Assembly (NCBI GenBank): GCA_037445115.1
Contig: JBBILC010000002.1
Span: 31,551-95,550, forward strand
Direction: 5' to 3'
DNA: 64,000 nucleotides
DNA from: Trichothermofontia sp037445115
GTDB lineage: Bacteria > Cyanobacteriota > Cyanobacteriia > B231
Shown here: piece by piece, positions 9,501-17,431 of the stretch
How positions within the stretch are numbered: position 1 is the stretch's first letter
Layout of the letters: each line of letters starts with the position of its first letter
The notes under the pieces: model-generated
What the model was told of the DNA's origin: nothing
Seen by the model: only the letters and a program-made list of their open reading frames with translations
Database searches by the model: none
Translations under genes and position numbers: made by a program

Positions 9501-11474
9501 GAGGGTGCCATTGGCTTGAATTTGGCCCGCGTTAACCGTTTGCACAAGGACCTGTTCCCCATCCCAAGCCAACTGCGCAGTAATGGGCTGCGAAACTTGC
9601 GTCGCGCCTTGGGGGCGCTGGATCGTGACGCCCTGGGGCAGTTGCAATTGGGCCGTGGCCTGGGTGGTGGCTAAGCCTGCGGCTTCCAGGCTCCCGGCCA
9701 GTTGGATCTGACCCTCCAGAACCCCTTGTAGGGCCAGATCCCCATTGGTCGGTTGGAGTCGGGCCAGGGGCAATTGCTGGCCATCCACGATCGCCTGCCA
9801 GCGACCATTGGCAATCTCCGCTTGCACCGCCAGTTGCCCGCCGTCAATTTGAGCCAGGGCTTTTTGGAGTCGAATCACGCCCCCCGCGATCGTCAACGCC
9901 CCTTGGGCCGGATAGGTAGCTTGGGGGGCCTGCCAGTTGACCACCGTTTGCACCTGGGCCAGGGGGCCAAACACTTGAATCTGGGCCGTCATTGGCCCCA
10001 GGTTGAAGGGCAGGGCGGGACTGCCGTAGAGACGGGCAAAGGTATCGGCGGGGATATCCTGGGCCGTCAAATCCAGAACCATTCCCTGGGGATCGGTCAG
10101 TTTTACCTGCCCCTGTCCCGCGATCGTTCCCCCCACCAATGGCTTTGCTTTAAGAGCCGACAGCAGGAGATTCGGGCCATTGAGCTTAAAACTGCCGCTG
10201 ATCTGCTCAAAGACAACGCGATCGACCCGGGTGGGCTGCGTGGTCGCGATCACACCGGCAACCACAGGTTGTGGGAGCGGCCCCGTTATCGTTACCGTGG
10301 CTTTCGCAGTCCCCTCAATCCCCACGGGCAGGGGGGCAACCTGGGCTGTTTTCAGGGCGGTGGCGATCGCAATCGCAGGGATTTCAGCCCGTAGATCGTA
10401 GTCGCCATGAAGATCGAGCTTACCGTTGACCTGCACCGGTACCGCCCCATACTTGCCGTCCAGCTTGTGGAAACTGAGTTGGGAACCTTTAACCCGGATC
10501 TGGCCATTGGTAATGGTCACGGGCTGGGGAACCTGCGCGATCGTACCCACCACATTTTGCAACCGGACACTGCCCTCGAGGTGGGGTAAACGGCTGTCGG
10601 GTTGGCTCGCGATCGTGACCTGCCCCTCCACCTGACCCTGCTGAAGCTGGAGGGGCATTGTCACCAAGGGGCTGACATCGGTGACGGTGAGCGATCGCAC
10701 GGCGGCGGTGACGGTATACTCCGGTGTTGCATCTGGACCGGGTAGAGTCACTTCCCCCGTCGCTTGCAGGAGACCATCGGAGACAGTACGCCCCTGGGCT
10801 TGGAAACGCAGGTGTTGGGGGACATTGCCCTCGTCCGCTTGGTCGGGGAAGGCAGCCAGTTTACGGAGGGCAGCCTCCGCTTGGAGATGGCTCAGGACAA
10901 CGGGGGTGGGGGGAATCTGGGGTGAGGCGGGCTGGGGAACCAGGGTGAGGGTTCCTTCCTGGAGGCGGACTTGGCCTACTTCAAAGGTTAAAAAACCGGG
11001 GGGACCCAGGGTCAGCTCCGTCTCTAGCCATTGTCCAGACTCCGCTTGGACGACCGTCGCACTGGGTTGGATGATCGTAATATCAAAGGTGATCGTGCGG
11101 GTGAGGAGCGCTTGGAAGGGATTAAAACCCACGGCGATCGCCTGGATCGTCATCTGATCGGGATCAGTCGCTGTGGGTGGGATGGCCGATGGCCCAAACC
11201 GAACCCCCGTTAGGCTGAATTGCTCTAGTTCGCCCACTTCCACGGGACGGTTGAGGATGTTGCCCAGGCTGGTTTGTACCAACGGGACCAGCTGATCCCG
11301 CACAAATAGCCAAGTCCACATCGCACCCCCTCCTGCCGCCACCAGCAGGAACAGACCAACCCCCAAACCCAACCGTCGTGCCAGGGACGATCGGCCTTGG
11401 CCCTGGGCGGGCGACTCCGGGCTAGGGGGTGGTGTCTTGGTCAAATTCTCGTTGGGATTAGGCAGAGGGGCCAT
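6564..11474 (-). CDS. TamB/TIC236-family translocation and assembly protein (DUF490)
   Basis: A 1636-residue protein. An N-terminal Pro-rich cytosolic stretch is followed by one membrane segment (about 33-57, LGLGVGLFLLVAAGGGAMW) and then a very long repetitive beta-rich region of the AsmA/TamB kind. The C-terminal DUF490 domain ends in LEYETRF with a terminal Phe, as in proteins that meet the outer-membrane Omp85 machinery. In E. coli TamB works with TamA; in chloroplasts the orthologue TIC236 bridges inner and outer envelope import complexes; related proteins move lipid between membranes. No Omp85 gene is adjacent. Several long frames run antisense through it and are composition shadows. 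The ATG at 11474 puts the membrane helix at the expected place. Confidence 0.9.
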   Translation of the reverse strand: MAPLPNPNENLTKTPPPSPESPAQGQGRSSLARRLGLGVGLFLLVAAGGGAMWTWLFVRDQLVPLVQTSLGNILNRPVEVGELEQFSLTGVRFGPSAIPPTATDPDQMTIQAIAVGFNPFQALLTRTITFDITIIQPSATVVQAESGQWLETELTLGPPGFLTFEVGQVRLQEGTLTLVPQPASPQIPPTPVVLSHLQAEAALRKLAAFPDQADEGNVPQHLRFQAQGRTVSDGLLQATGEVTLPGPDATPEYTVTAAVRSLTVTDVSPLVTMPLQLQQGQVEGQVTIASQPDSRLPHLEGSVRLQNVVGTIAQVPQPVTITNGQIRVKGSQLSFHKLDGKYGAVPVQVNGKLDLHGDYDLRAEIPAIAIATALKTAQVAPLPVGIEGTAKATVTITGPLPQPVVAGVIATTQPTRVDRVVFEQISGSFKLNGPNLLLSALKAKPLVGGTIAGQGQVKLTDPQGMVLDLTAQDIPADTFARLYGSPALPFNLGPMTAQIQVFGPLAQVQTVVNWQAPQATYPAQGALTIAGGVIRLQKALAQIDGGQLAVQAEIANGRWQAIVDGQQLPLARLQPTNGDLALQGVLEGQIQLAGSLEAAGLATTQATAQLQLPQGVTIQRPQGATQVSQPITAQLAWDGEQVLVQTVNAGQIQANGTLQVDTRSAATPSIQNLTLNLAVDRYDLQTLQAWLPAALPLPVETTGWASFSGQLRGAPSQLALVGDLQLEQLVINQWAFAPSLAGPIHFAPEQGLELALRGDQDQIQLTLTPDYRPSTFLVQRQDTHLAGTTLGDDTLRVTLANLPLGIFNFMPAAAIGLGAMTGSASGEATLNLRQWETTGTIAIADPALGYLQADAFQGEFRYVNGVASLQNGVLTEGQTQVQVTAHFNPAEQAPFQAHIHVPDARTQDLLRMLQWFEISDIGRGFRPPNYVSAATVRPVPIEANQMSILAQMQRLAELQVLQEQQAAELAAQPLPPLIELNGNFRGDIHLAGSLATGPTIDFQFQGADWQWGNYTADEVLVQGKFADGVVSFLPIRLTADEAFLTFTGQLGMTGQSGQFRAENIPIDLLRPAIALPFDMTGQLNAQAAIAGTLANPQARGEITLVDGTLNQAPIEQALGSFSYADARLDFGATMAMTGPDPIQVIGSIPYQLPFASTAPGNDEIKLDVDIQDSGLALLNILSRSQLNLVAGQGNLSLQVRGTLDDPIATGSAALEAATLTSAALPEPITDVHGTATFDRDRIRVETLKGRFGGGQILAQGVIPIAHPLPETDPDWENPVTVDLQRLRLKLQPYEGDLTGQVQVTGSAFTPALEGELTLADGQIRLVAPTESPLSTSEAATPAVATTRLGQPPPQSSIALNNLQISLGRNIQIVRQPLLNFVATGDLTINGNLTDIEPSGTIRLRSGQVNLFTTEFVLARSRDNTATFSPDQGLDPYLDIQLATIVPEVTRTPIPTSTVPEGNDAPATNLGALRTIRVQAQVMGLASELADTSGDSEILTLTSTPLRNEAEIVALLGGSFINSIAQGESSLVLANLAGSALLTNIQSQIGNALGLTDFRLFPVLTPNRESRSSTLGLGAEVGIELPGNLSISALRVLTDDQIGQFSLRYRINDEMLFRGSTDLSGNSQALLEYETRF

Positions 11475-11879
11475 CGCTCTCCAGGCAGTTGCAATAATTC
11501 AAGCGCACAGGTTGTATCCGACTGGGATAGCTGAGGTTCAGTCGCGAGGGAATGTCCACGGCGCGGGGTGGTGAGGGAACTGACCATCGGCGAACCCCGA
11601 TGGGAGCCGCACACTTAGGGTGAACCCAATTTATTATCTGTGCAGATCGGGATTGCGGCTATGGATTGCCTCACGATCTATGCCCTGACGATCGGGCAAC
11701 TGGGAGGAGCGTTAGGAGGGCTGCACCCAGTCTCCCTGGGGAAAGTCCAGATGTGGACGGCCCTGGGATGATTAAGTAACAGCTTAGAACACGGCGAATC
11801 GTTCCTATTGTTACCGATCCAATGGGCGACGATCGCCTATCAAGGGAAAGACGATACACTCTGTTACCGAGTTGCTGCT
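11475..11879. other. intergenic region, divergent promoters
   Basis: About 400 bases between the divergent TamB-like gene and the AtzG-like gene. A 37-codon frame starting near 11660 has no ribosome site or similarity that I recognise, so I do not call it. Confidence 0.4.
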
Positions 11880-12068
11880 ATGCCCACTGGCTGCGCCAAT
11901 AGTGAAACCTATGTGGACCAGGCTGCCCAGGTCCTGAACCTACCCCTCCAACCGGAGTACCGACCGGGAGTCCTTGTGAACTTTGACCGGATAACGACGA
12001 TCGCCCAACTTGTCCTGGACTTTCCCCTGCCGACTACGGTGGCGATCGCCCCGGTGTTCCAACCATGA
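11880..12068 (+). CDS. AtzG-like small subunit (DUF4089)
   Basis: A 62-residue protein containing the DUF4089 pattern: a helix with YVDQAAQVLNLPL, then PEYRPGVLVNFDRI and a terminal APVF. DUF4089/AtzG proteins are GatC-like partners that bind and stabilise an amidase-signature enzyme, as in the AtzG-AtzE 1-carboxybiuret hydrolase of cyanuric acid degradation. The stop codon overlaps the start of the amidase gene (ATGA), so the two are translationally coupled. I chose the ATG at 11880; an in-frame TTG at 11808 would add 24 residues with no family support. Its job in a cyanobacterium without an obvious triazine pathway is unknown. Confidence 0.8.
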   Translation: MPTGCANSETYVDQAAQVLNLPLQPEYRPGVLVNFDRITTIAQLVLDFPLPTTVAIAPVFQP

Positions 12069-13483
12069 CGGGTGAGGCTGCTGGGGCGGTAACCGCGCTT
12101 ATCCAGGGGGATGCGGTGGCGATGGCTGCCGCTGTGCGATCGGGTCAAGTCACGGCTGAAGCCATTATCACGGCTACCCTGGAGCGTATCCAAGCCCTCG
12201 ACCCGGATTTAAATTGCTTTACAACCCAACTGGGTGAGCGGGCCTTGGCGGATGCGATTGCCCTAGATCGCCAGCTTGCAGCCGGTAACGGCGCGGGTCC
12301 CCTGGCAGGGGTGCCCTTTGCGGTGAAGGATTTGTTCGCGATCGCGGGCGTGACCACCCTGGCGGGATCGAAAATCAACGCCGAATTACCCCCGGCCACC
12401 CAGGATGCCACTGCGGTCGCACGACTCAAGGCAGCGGGCGCGATCCTGGTTGGTGCCCTGAATATGGATGAATATGCCTACGGGTTTGTGACGGAAAACG
12501 CCCACTACGGTCCTACGCGCAACCCCCACGATCGGCAGCGGAGTGCGGGCGGGTCTTCTGGCGGCTCGGCAGCGGCGGTGGCGGCGGGCTTAGTCCCCCT
12601 CAGTTTGGGGTCGGATACCAATGGCTCGATCCGCGTCCCGGCAGCCCTCTGCGGCATCTGGGGTTTGAAACCCACCTATGGCCGCCTCTCACGGGCCGGT
12701 ACTTTCCCCTTTTGCCATAGTTTGGACCATATCGGTCCCTTTGCCCGATCGGTGCGGGATCTAGCCCTGAGTTTTGATCTGCTCCAGGGACCGGATGAAC
12801 AGGACCCTGTCTGTACCCGGCGACCCCCGAACCCCTGTCTGCCCCAACTCTCCCAGGGGATTGCGGGACTGCGGATCGCCGTCGCTAGGGGCTATTTTCA
12901 AGCCCAGGCCGAACCCCAAGTGCTTACGGCAGTTGCCCAGGTTGCCCAAGCACTGGGGGCAACCCGATCGGTCACCCTCCCCGAAGTCCACCGGGCTAGG
13001 GCGGCGGCCTACCTGATTACGGCCACCGAGGGAGCCAACTTACACCAGGAGAATCTGCGGCAACGCCCCCAGGATTTTGATCCCGCCACTCGTGATCGGT
13101 TTTTAGCCGGATTACTCATCCCCGGTCACTGGTACCTGCAAGCCCAGCGCTTCCGCCAGTGGTATCGCGATCGGGTGCGAGAGATTTTCCAAGCGGTGGA
13201 CCTCATTCTGGCACCCACCACTCCCTGTCCGGCTCCCCTACTGGGTCAAGCCACCATGATCCTCGATGGTGAGGCCATGCCTGTGCGACCGAACCTGGGA
13301 CTGTTCACCCAACCCCTCTCCTTTATTGGCCTGCCCATTATTTCCGTCCCCATCCTCACCCCCAACCAACTGCCCGTCGGGGTACAGATCATTGCTGCCC
13401 CCTACCAGGAAGCCTTGCTGCTCCGAGCGGCGGCCTACCTGGAAAGCACGGGCTTGGTGGCCGCCCCCTGTCCCATTGTTTAG
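12065..13483 (+). CDS. AtzE-like amidase (amidase signature family)
   Basis: A 472-residue amidase with the Ser-cisSer-Lys catalytic set: Lys in FAVKDLF, the Gly/Ser-rich block AGGSSGGSAAAVAAG with the cis-Ser, and the nucleophile Ser in DTNGSIRVPAA. The family also contains GatA, but the overlapping DUF4089 gene and the overall sequence fit AtzE/HpxY-type hydrolases acting on small ureido or biuret-like amides. The likely product is ammonia plus a shortened amide; the substrate here is not known. The start overlaps the stop of the upstream partner by four bases. No transporter or other nitrogen-scavenging gene is adjacent. Confidence 0.82.
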   Translation: MTGEAAGAVTALIQGDAVAMAAAVRSGQVTAEAIITATLERIQALDPDLNCFTTQLGERALADAIALDRQLAAGNGAGPLAGVPFAVKDLFAIAGVTTLAGSKINAELPPATQDATAVARLKAAGAILVGALNMDEYAYGFVTENAHYGPTRNPHDRQRSAGGSSGGSAAAVAAGLVPLSLGSDTNGSIRVPAALCGIWGLKPTYGRLSRAGTFPFCHSLDHIGPFARSVRDLALSFDLLQGPDEQDPVCTRRPPNPCLPQLSQGIAGLRIAVARGYFQAQAEPQVLTAVAQVAQALGATRSVTLPEVHRARAAAYLITATEGANLHQENLRQRPQDFDPATRDRFLAGLLIPGHWYLQAQRFRQWYRDRVREIFQAVDLILAPTTPCPAPLLGQATMILDGEAMPVRPNLGLFTQPLSFIGLPIISVPILTPNQLPVGVQIIAAPYQEALLLRAAAYLESTGLVAAPCPIV

Positions 13484-13499
13484 CAGGCCATTAAGGCCC

Positions 13500-13823
13500 T
13501 TAGGAGGCCAAGGCCACCTCCACCATTTGCTGGAGTTCACCCTGCTGATATAGCTCAATCAGGATGTCGGAGCCACCCACAAACTCACCGTTAATGTAGA
13601 CCTGGGGGATGGTTGGCCAGTTGGAGTATTCCTTAATGCCCTGACGGATATCGGGATCAGCGAGAACATCGATCGTCTCGAAGGGAACCCCCAGCACATT
13701 GAGGATTTGCACCACATTATTCGAGAACCCACACTGGGGCATCAATTTAGTCCCTTTCATAAAGACCATGATCTTGTTTTGCTGCACAAGGTCGTCGATC
13801 CGTTGTTTGAGTTCTGGTGTCAT
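13500..13823 (-). CDS. grxD: monothiol glutaredoxin, Grx4/GrxD type
   Basis: A 107-residue glutaredoxin with the monothiol active site CGFS (C31), preceded by MVFMKGT and followed by WPTIPQVYINGEFVGG, the glutathione-binding TIP and GG motifs. CGFS glutaredoxins bind a glutathione-ligated 2Fe-2S cluster between two subunits and pass it to acceptors or to BolA. The start at 13823 gives the usual family length; an upstream in-frame ATG at 13883 would add 20 unrelated residues. A BolA gene lies about 205 bases upstream on the same strand, which supports a shared iron-sulfur role. Confidence 0.93.
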   Translation of the reverse strand: MTPELKQRIDDLVQQNKIMVFMKGTKLMPQCGFSNNVVQILNVLGVPFETIDVLADPDIRQGIKEYSNWPTIPQVYINGEFVGGSDILIELYQQGELQQMVEVALAS

Positions 13824-14028
13824 AGTGCGTGTTGTCTGTGTGTTGTCTGTGTTTGCGTTACCCAAGATTCTAAACCCACTCACCCCAGTATTAATAGCTA
13901 TTGGTCAGTCATCCCTAAAATGGGAGATTGTCGGTTGGGGCCAAGTTTGCGAGACCCCAACCGCTCACTGGCTTTGTTTGGGTGGCACGGCGTTTGCCCT
14001 AAGCGACTCAATTAAACTTGACCGTCTC

Positions 14029-14289
14029 CTAGGAGGCACGGCTGGCCACTGCCCAGGTTTCCGGGGTATAGGTCTTGAGGGCCAGGGTATGAATCGCTTC
14101 CGTGGACATGGCCTGTTGGAGTGCGCCGTAAACCATCTGATGCTGTTGCACGAGTCCTTTCCCCGCAAATTGGCTAGAAACCACCGTCACCTGGTAATGA
14201 TCGCCACCGCCCGTGAGATCTTGCACGGCGATTTCTGCGTCGGGTAGTTGCGCCTGGATCATGGCCGTGACTTCCTGGGGGGTTACCAT
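14029..14289 (-). CDS. BolA family protein
   Basis: An 86-residue BolA protein with the helix-turn motif FAGKGLVQQHQMVYGAL, including the invariant His that helps ligate a shared 2Fe-2S cluster with a CGFS glutaredoxin. The ATG at 14289 has a good ribosome site (AGGAGAGA) upstream; a longer in-frame start at 14319 is less likely. It is co-oriented with and upstream of the Grx4 gene, and the pair is known across bacteria and plastids for cluster trafficking and iron regulation. Confidence 0.92.
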   Translation of the reverse strand: MVTPQEVTAMIQAQLPDAEIAVQDLTGGGDHYQVTVVSSQFAGKGLVQQHQMVYGALQQAMSTEAIHTLALKTYTPETWAVASRAS

Positions 14290-14380
14290 GCTGTTCTCTC
14301 CTTGCTCACCAATGGACACCTGACGGAATGTGAAGTTCCCCGCGCATCAAAGGATAGCGCCGGAATATGGGATTGCGTTA

Positions 14381-15421
14381 TCAACGCTGGGACGCATTAC
14401 TCCCGCCGCCGGGACGCGGGAAGGGGGTATCAGCGAATCCCAATTCAAATAACTGTTGATAGGCGCGTTTACCCAAATCCCGTGTGGGTTGTTGACTGCC
14501 GATAATCTGCACTAACAGGGGCACCGCCAGTTCCGGTTGGTTCTGGGCGCGGTGGACGATCGCCAGTTGATAGGTGGCCTCATCCCGCAGTTGGGCCGTA
14601 TCTAAGGCCCGCTGACGATTAGTGGCGGAAATGGTGTTGTCGATGCCCGTAAAGCTGGCGGCGAGATCCTGATAGAAGTTGGACAACTGGTTGTAAACCT
14701 GACGGGCTTCCTGGAGCTTGGTGGTGGCAAGGCTGTAGTTCTGGGCACCGATCGCGCCAGTAGCTTCTGTCATTAACCGTTGCCCCCCTTCTAAACTTAA
14801 GAGATTTGTAGACTGGGGCAGGGGGCGGCTTGGGACCTCCTCACCCTCAGGGGAGCGGGGGAAGGGCTGATCGACAAAGCCTAATTCAAATAACTGTTGA
14901 TAGGCCCGTGTACCTAAATCGCGGGTTGGCTGTTGGCTGCGAATAATCTGGATTAACAGGGGGATAGCCAATTCCGGCTGATTTTGGGCACGGTGGACGA
15001 TCGCTAACTGATACGTGGCGTCATCGCGCAGTTGGGCCGTATCCAGCGCCCGTTGTCGTTGGGTCGCGGAAATGCGGTTGTCAATTCCGGTGAGGCTCGC
15101 CGCGAGTTGCTGATAGAAGTTGGAGATCTGGTTGTAAACCTGACGGGCTTCTTGCAGTTTGGTGGTGGCGAGGCTGTAGTTCTGGGCGGCGACAGCACTA
15201 TTGGCCTCATTGACTAGCCGTCGTCCCCCTTCCAAGCTGAGGAGGCTGCTGGCCTGGGAGAGCGGACGTAATTCGTTGGGGTTGGTGATTTCCGGGACCG
15301 TTTCCAGGCCAGGGACATTGATTTCCTGGGCTTGCCCAGCCACAGTCCCCATACCCAGCAGGATTGCGGCAATGGGTAGCGATAGTAAACTCAGGCGCGG
15401 CCAACGTTGAGCGGTGGTCAT
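14381..15421 (-). CDS. secreted protein of two near-identical 136-residue repeats
   Basis: A 346-residue protein with an N-terminal signal sequence (hydrophobic core about 10-29, then AGQAQE). Two tandem copies of a helical module follow at about 54-189 and 201-336. By eye about 113 of 136 positions are identical. Each copy starts with LLSLEGG and contains NYSLATTKLQEARQVYNQ, ALDTAQLRD and PTRDLG, and ends ELGF..PFPR. The pattern suggests a TPR-like alpha-helical bundle exported to the periplasm or thylakoid lumen. I do not recognise a named family. The high identity of the copies, also visible in the DNA, points to a recent internal duplication or gene conversion. Convergent with nothing; stands alone. 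Confidence 0.75.
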   Translation of the reverse strand: MTTAQRWPRLSLLSLPIAAILLGMGTVAGQAQEINVPGLETVPEITNPNELRPLSQASSLLSLEGGRRLVNEANSAVAAQNYSLATTKLQEARQVYNQISNFYQQLAASLTGIDNRISATQRQRALDTAQLRDDATYQLAIVHRAQNQPELAIPLLIQIIRSQQPTRDLGTRAYQQLFELGFVDQPFPRSPEGEEVPSRPLPQSTNLLSLEGGQRLMTEATGAIGAQNYSLATTKLQEARQVYNQLSNFYQDLAASFTGIDNTISATNRQRALDTAQLRDEATYQLAIVHRAQNQPELAVPLLVQIIGSQQPTRDLGKRAYQQLFELGFADTPFPRPGGGSNASQR

Positions 15422-15454
15422 GGATTCGTTTGGGTGCTAACGGATGGGGATCAG

Positions 15455-15610
15455 GTCAAATTTTGACACTCCCCGGCCTAAAGGCACGGGGATTCTTGGT
15501 TCACCGAGTCCACTTACCTAGGATTCCTTGCGAAGCCCTAAAGAGAAGTGAGTCTCTCCCCAAGCGTTACTTTCGGTGTGCCCCACCGTAGTTAGATTGC
15601 TCTAAAGTTT
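15455..15610 (-). mobile_element. remnant of an IS200/IS605-type element: tnpB 3' tail and right-end hairpin
   Basis: Read on the minus strand, 15598-15518 encodes the 26-residue tail NLTTVGHTESNAWGETH... ending RKES and a TAG stop, a form I recognise from the C-terminus of cyanobacterial IS605 TnpB proteins. In-frame upstream there is a TAG at 15604-15602, so no longer TnpB can be read. Beyond the stop lies the hairpin CCCCGTGCCTTTAGGCCGGGG-like at about 15466-15490, typical of the right end and overlapping the omega-RNA 3' end in this family. The tail is preserved while the rest of the gene is not. The DNA from 15610 to about 15860 has no coding frame and may be further decayed element sequence. 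Confidence 0.6.
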
Positions 15611-15869
15611 GTTTGCAGTCTGGCAATATTGCCAAATCCTGAGTCGTCTAGCCCCTGTGAATCTTTTGCCTACTTCCAGCAGGTCTAGAACAATGAAGTA
15701 GAACCCCCTAGATTCAATTGCCAAGGTGCAGTCGCTACCCGTTAAGTAGCCTGGGGTTTTTAGAGCGGTTGATTACCCTAGCCGCTAGAGTCTCATTCTA
15801 CACGCTTAAAAGCCGCCCTAGACGGGCAGTGTTCTTAGGTGACGCGATCGGGTGCTGGGGGGGCCGATT
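15611..15869. other. non-coding stretch, possibly decayed insertion sequence
   Basis: Continues the spacer upstream of the tnpB tail. It contains small inverted repeats (for example around 15740-15770) but no frame with family resemblance. It may belong to the same decayed element, but I cannot define its far end. Confidence 0.3.
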
Positions 15870-16979
15870 TCAGGATTGCTGCTGTAGTTGTTTTAAACGG
15901 TTATGGGCAGAGGCCAGCAGGAATGTTGCTTCCTCGTAGGCAGTCGTGCCTGGTTTCACTTGTTCAAGCTGGTTAATGATGGCTTGCAGGCTACCTTGTC
16001 GCTGGGCCGCGCTCGCCCGTTCCGCCGCTGCAACCCATTGAGCCGTTAGATCCTTAGCCCGTTGCAAAGCTTGTACCGACTCTTTTTCGGCACGTTGCCA
16101 GGTTTGAACCACCCCCAAGTTGCGTTGATACTCGGCCAGTTTGGTTTGTGCTTCCAGATAACTGGCATCGTTAGCCGGGACTTGTTTGAGGCGATCGATC
16201 GCCTGCTGCCAAAGCTCTACGATCGCCTGCCATTCCTGGGTGGTATAGGGAGGCTGTTGGGACGACTGGGCCGCTAACCGGGCAAATTCACCCGCCGCCG
16301 CAATGAGGGGATTACTGCGGGTGATCGTCGTCGCTGGGGCACCGCCGGATAGGGCGGTCACATCCCGTTTGTAGGCGATGAGTTTGGGCTGCGCCATGCG
16401 GGCCGCCAGGGTTGTGGGGGGAATCTCGGTCAGTTGATCGATCCCGGCTTGCCACTGGGCGATCGCTTGTTGGCGAGCCTCCGGGGTGCTGGCCTGTTGA
16501 TAGGCTTGTTTGGCTTGGCGCACCTGTTGGTCCCCCTGCGTTAACACAGATTGGGCGTTGGTTTCCTGGAATACCTTAGCCTGTAGCTGCCCAGCCTGAG
16601 TCCGAGCCGCTTTAAACTCATCCAACGTAAATCGCCAATTACACTGCACCAGGGAGCAATCACGCCGAGGGGCAGAGTCTAAGAACCAGGCCGGTAGGGC
16701 ATCCAAGTGCTTTTGGGCCGCCTGAAGTTTTTGCTCCCCCAGAGCCAAATCCTGGGGACTGGTTGCCTGGTTAATGAGTTGTTCCGCCTGTTCAAGATGA
16801 GCGATCGCCTGCCGGTAGTCGTAATCCATACGGATAAAACTGGGGGTCAACACCCACGGGGCCGCACGGGCCACCGGTCGCCGAATCGTCGGATAGGGAA
16901 GATTGAGCAACCAGACGATCCCCCCCACCCCCAGCAGCGTTATGAGGCTGAGTTTGAGTAAGCAAGAGAGTCGGCCCAT
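15870..16979 (-). CDS. membrane-anchored helical/coiled-coil protein, conserved in cyanobacteria
   Basis: A 369-residue protein with one N-terminal membrane segment (about 8-26, LSLITLLGVGGIVWLL). The remainder is long, Ala/Gln-rich and predicted helical, with repeated pairs such as YRQAIAHLEQAEQLI, LALGEQKLQAAQKHL and EAQTKLAEYQRNLGV that look like TPR-like or coiled-coil hairpins. Two Cys sit close together in RRDCSLVQCNW (about 105-115) and could form a disulfide outside the cytosol. I recognise the general type from cyanobacterial genomes but know no function. It ends in a Gln-rich tail. Confidence 0.7.
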   Translation of the reverse strand: MGRLSCLLKLSLITLLGVGGIVWLLNLPYPTIRRPVARAAPWVLTPSFIRMDYDYRQAIAHLEQAEQLINQATSPQDLALGEQKLQAAQKHLDALPAWFLDSAPRRDCSLVQCNWRFTLDEFKAARTQAGQLQAKVFQETNAQSVLTQGDQQVRQAKQAYQQASTPEARQQAIAQWQAGIDQLTEIPPTTLAARMAQPKLIAYKRDVTALSGGAPATTITRSNPLIAAAGEFARLAAQSSQQPPYTTQEWQAIVELWQQAIDRLKQVPANDASYLEAQTKLAEYQRNLGVVQTWQRAEKESVQALQRAKDLTAQWVAAAERASAAQRQGSLQAIINQLEQVKPGTTAYEEATFLLASAHNRLKQLQQQS

Positions 16980-17161
16980 GTGATGTCCCCCGATTTCAAG
17001 GCAATGACTAACTAGGCTATCCCGCTAAACCACGGGGTCCTTGACCTCAGTATTCCCATCGCTCTGCTGAAAATCACGGACTGAGAGACACCACCGGCAG
17101 CCCTCGTCAGCGGCCACGCCGTTTTAACCCCTTGTCGGGTAAACCGACTGGCTACGAAAAA

Positions 17162-17254
17162 TATCGCCATCGCCATTCAGGTTAGGACAAGGGGCTTAAG
17201 CCCCTTGTTGATCACAGCCCTTGAAATGTCCTAATGAGCGTGACTACCGCTATA
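17162..17254 (+). repeat. MITE-like repeat family A, copy 1
   Basis: A 93-bp element nearly identical to 62096-62188. Its ends are imperfect inverted repeats of about 28 bp that begin TATAG/TAT and contain TTAGGACA against TGTCCTAA. The centre is the palindrome CAAGGGGCTTAAGCCCCTTG. TA at both outer ends fits a TA target duplication as in IS630/Tc1-like elements. Non-coding, so it must be mobilised in trans if at all. Confidence 0.75.
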
Positions 17255-17263
17255 CCTTCTAAC

Positions 17264-17410
17264 AAGGGGTAACACCCTTCACTACCTAAATGTAATAATG
17301 TGCTATAGAGCCACCGACTCTAGCGTTCATACCCTTGGTAGCGAAATTACTTAAAAAATCTTCCCTGGGGGGTAGCACCCCTCACCCCGATCGTGTAATA
17401 ATGTGATATG
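17264..17410 (+). repeat. pair of similar blocks: small hairpin plus TGTAATAATGTG
   Basis: Two blocks about 100 bp apart (17264-17306 and 17366-17410) share the order GGGGTA(A/G)CACCC(T/C)TCAC, a spacer of about 10 bases, then TGTAATAATGTG and a TAT. The first part can form a short GGGGT...ACCCC hairpin. Could be duplicated promoters or protein-binding sites in the argJ upstream region; this is inference. Confidence 0.5.
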
Positions 17411-17431
17411 TAAATGCACCCTGATGATTGG

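Noticed and set aside
9753..10394. A 213-codon plus-strand frame inside the TamB-like gene
   Set aside because: Antisense to a well-supported gene in GC-rich DNA; Arg/Gly/His/Gln-rich composition typical of a shadow.
11660..11773. A 37-codon frame upstream of the AtzG-like gene
   Set aside because: No ribosome site, no similarity and not coupled to the next gene.
12065..13483. Glutamyl-tRNA amidotransferase subunit GatA
   Set aside because: The amidase signature is shared, but the overlapping DUF4089 partner and the overall sequence fit AtzE-type enzymes better.
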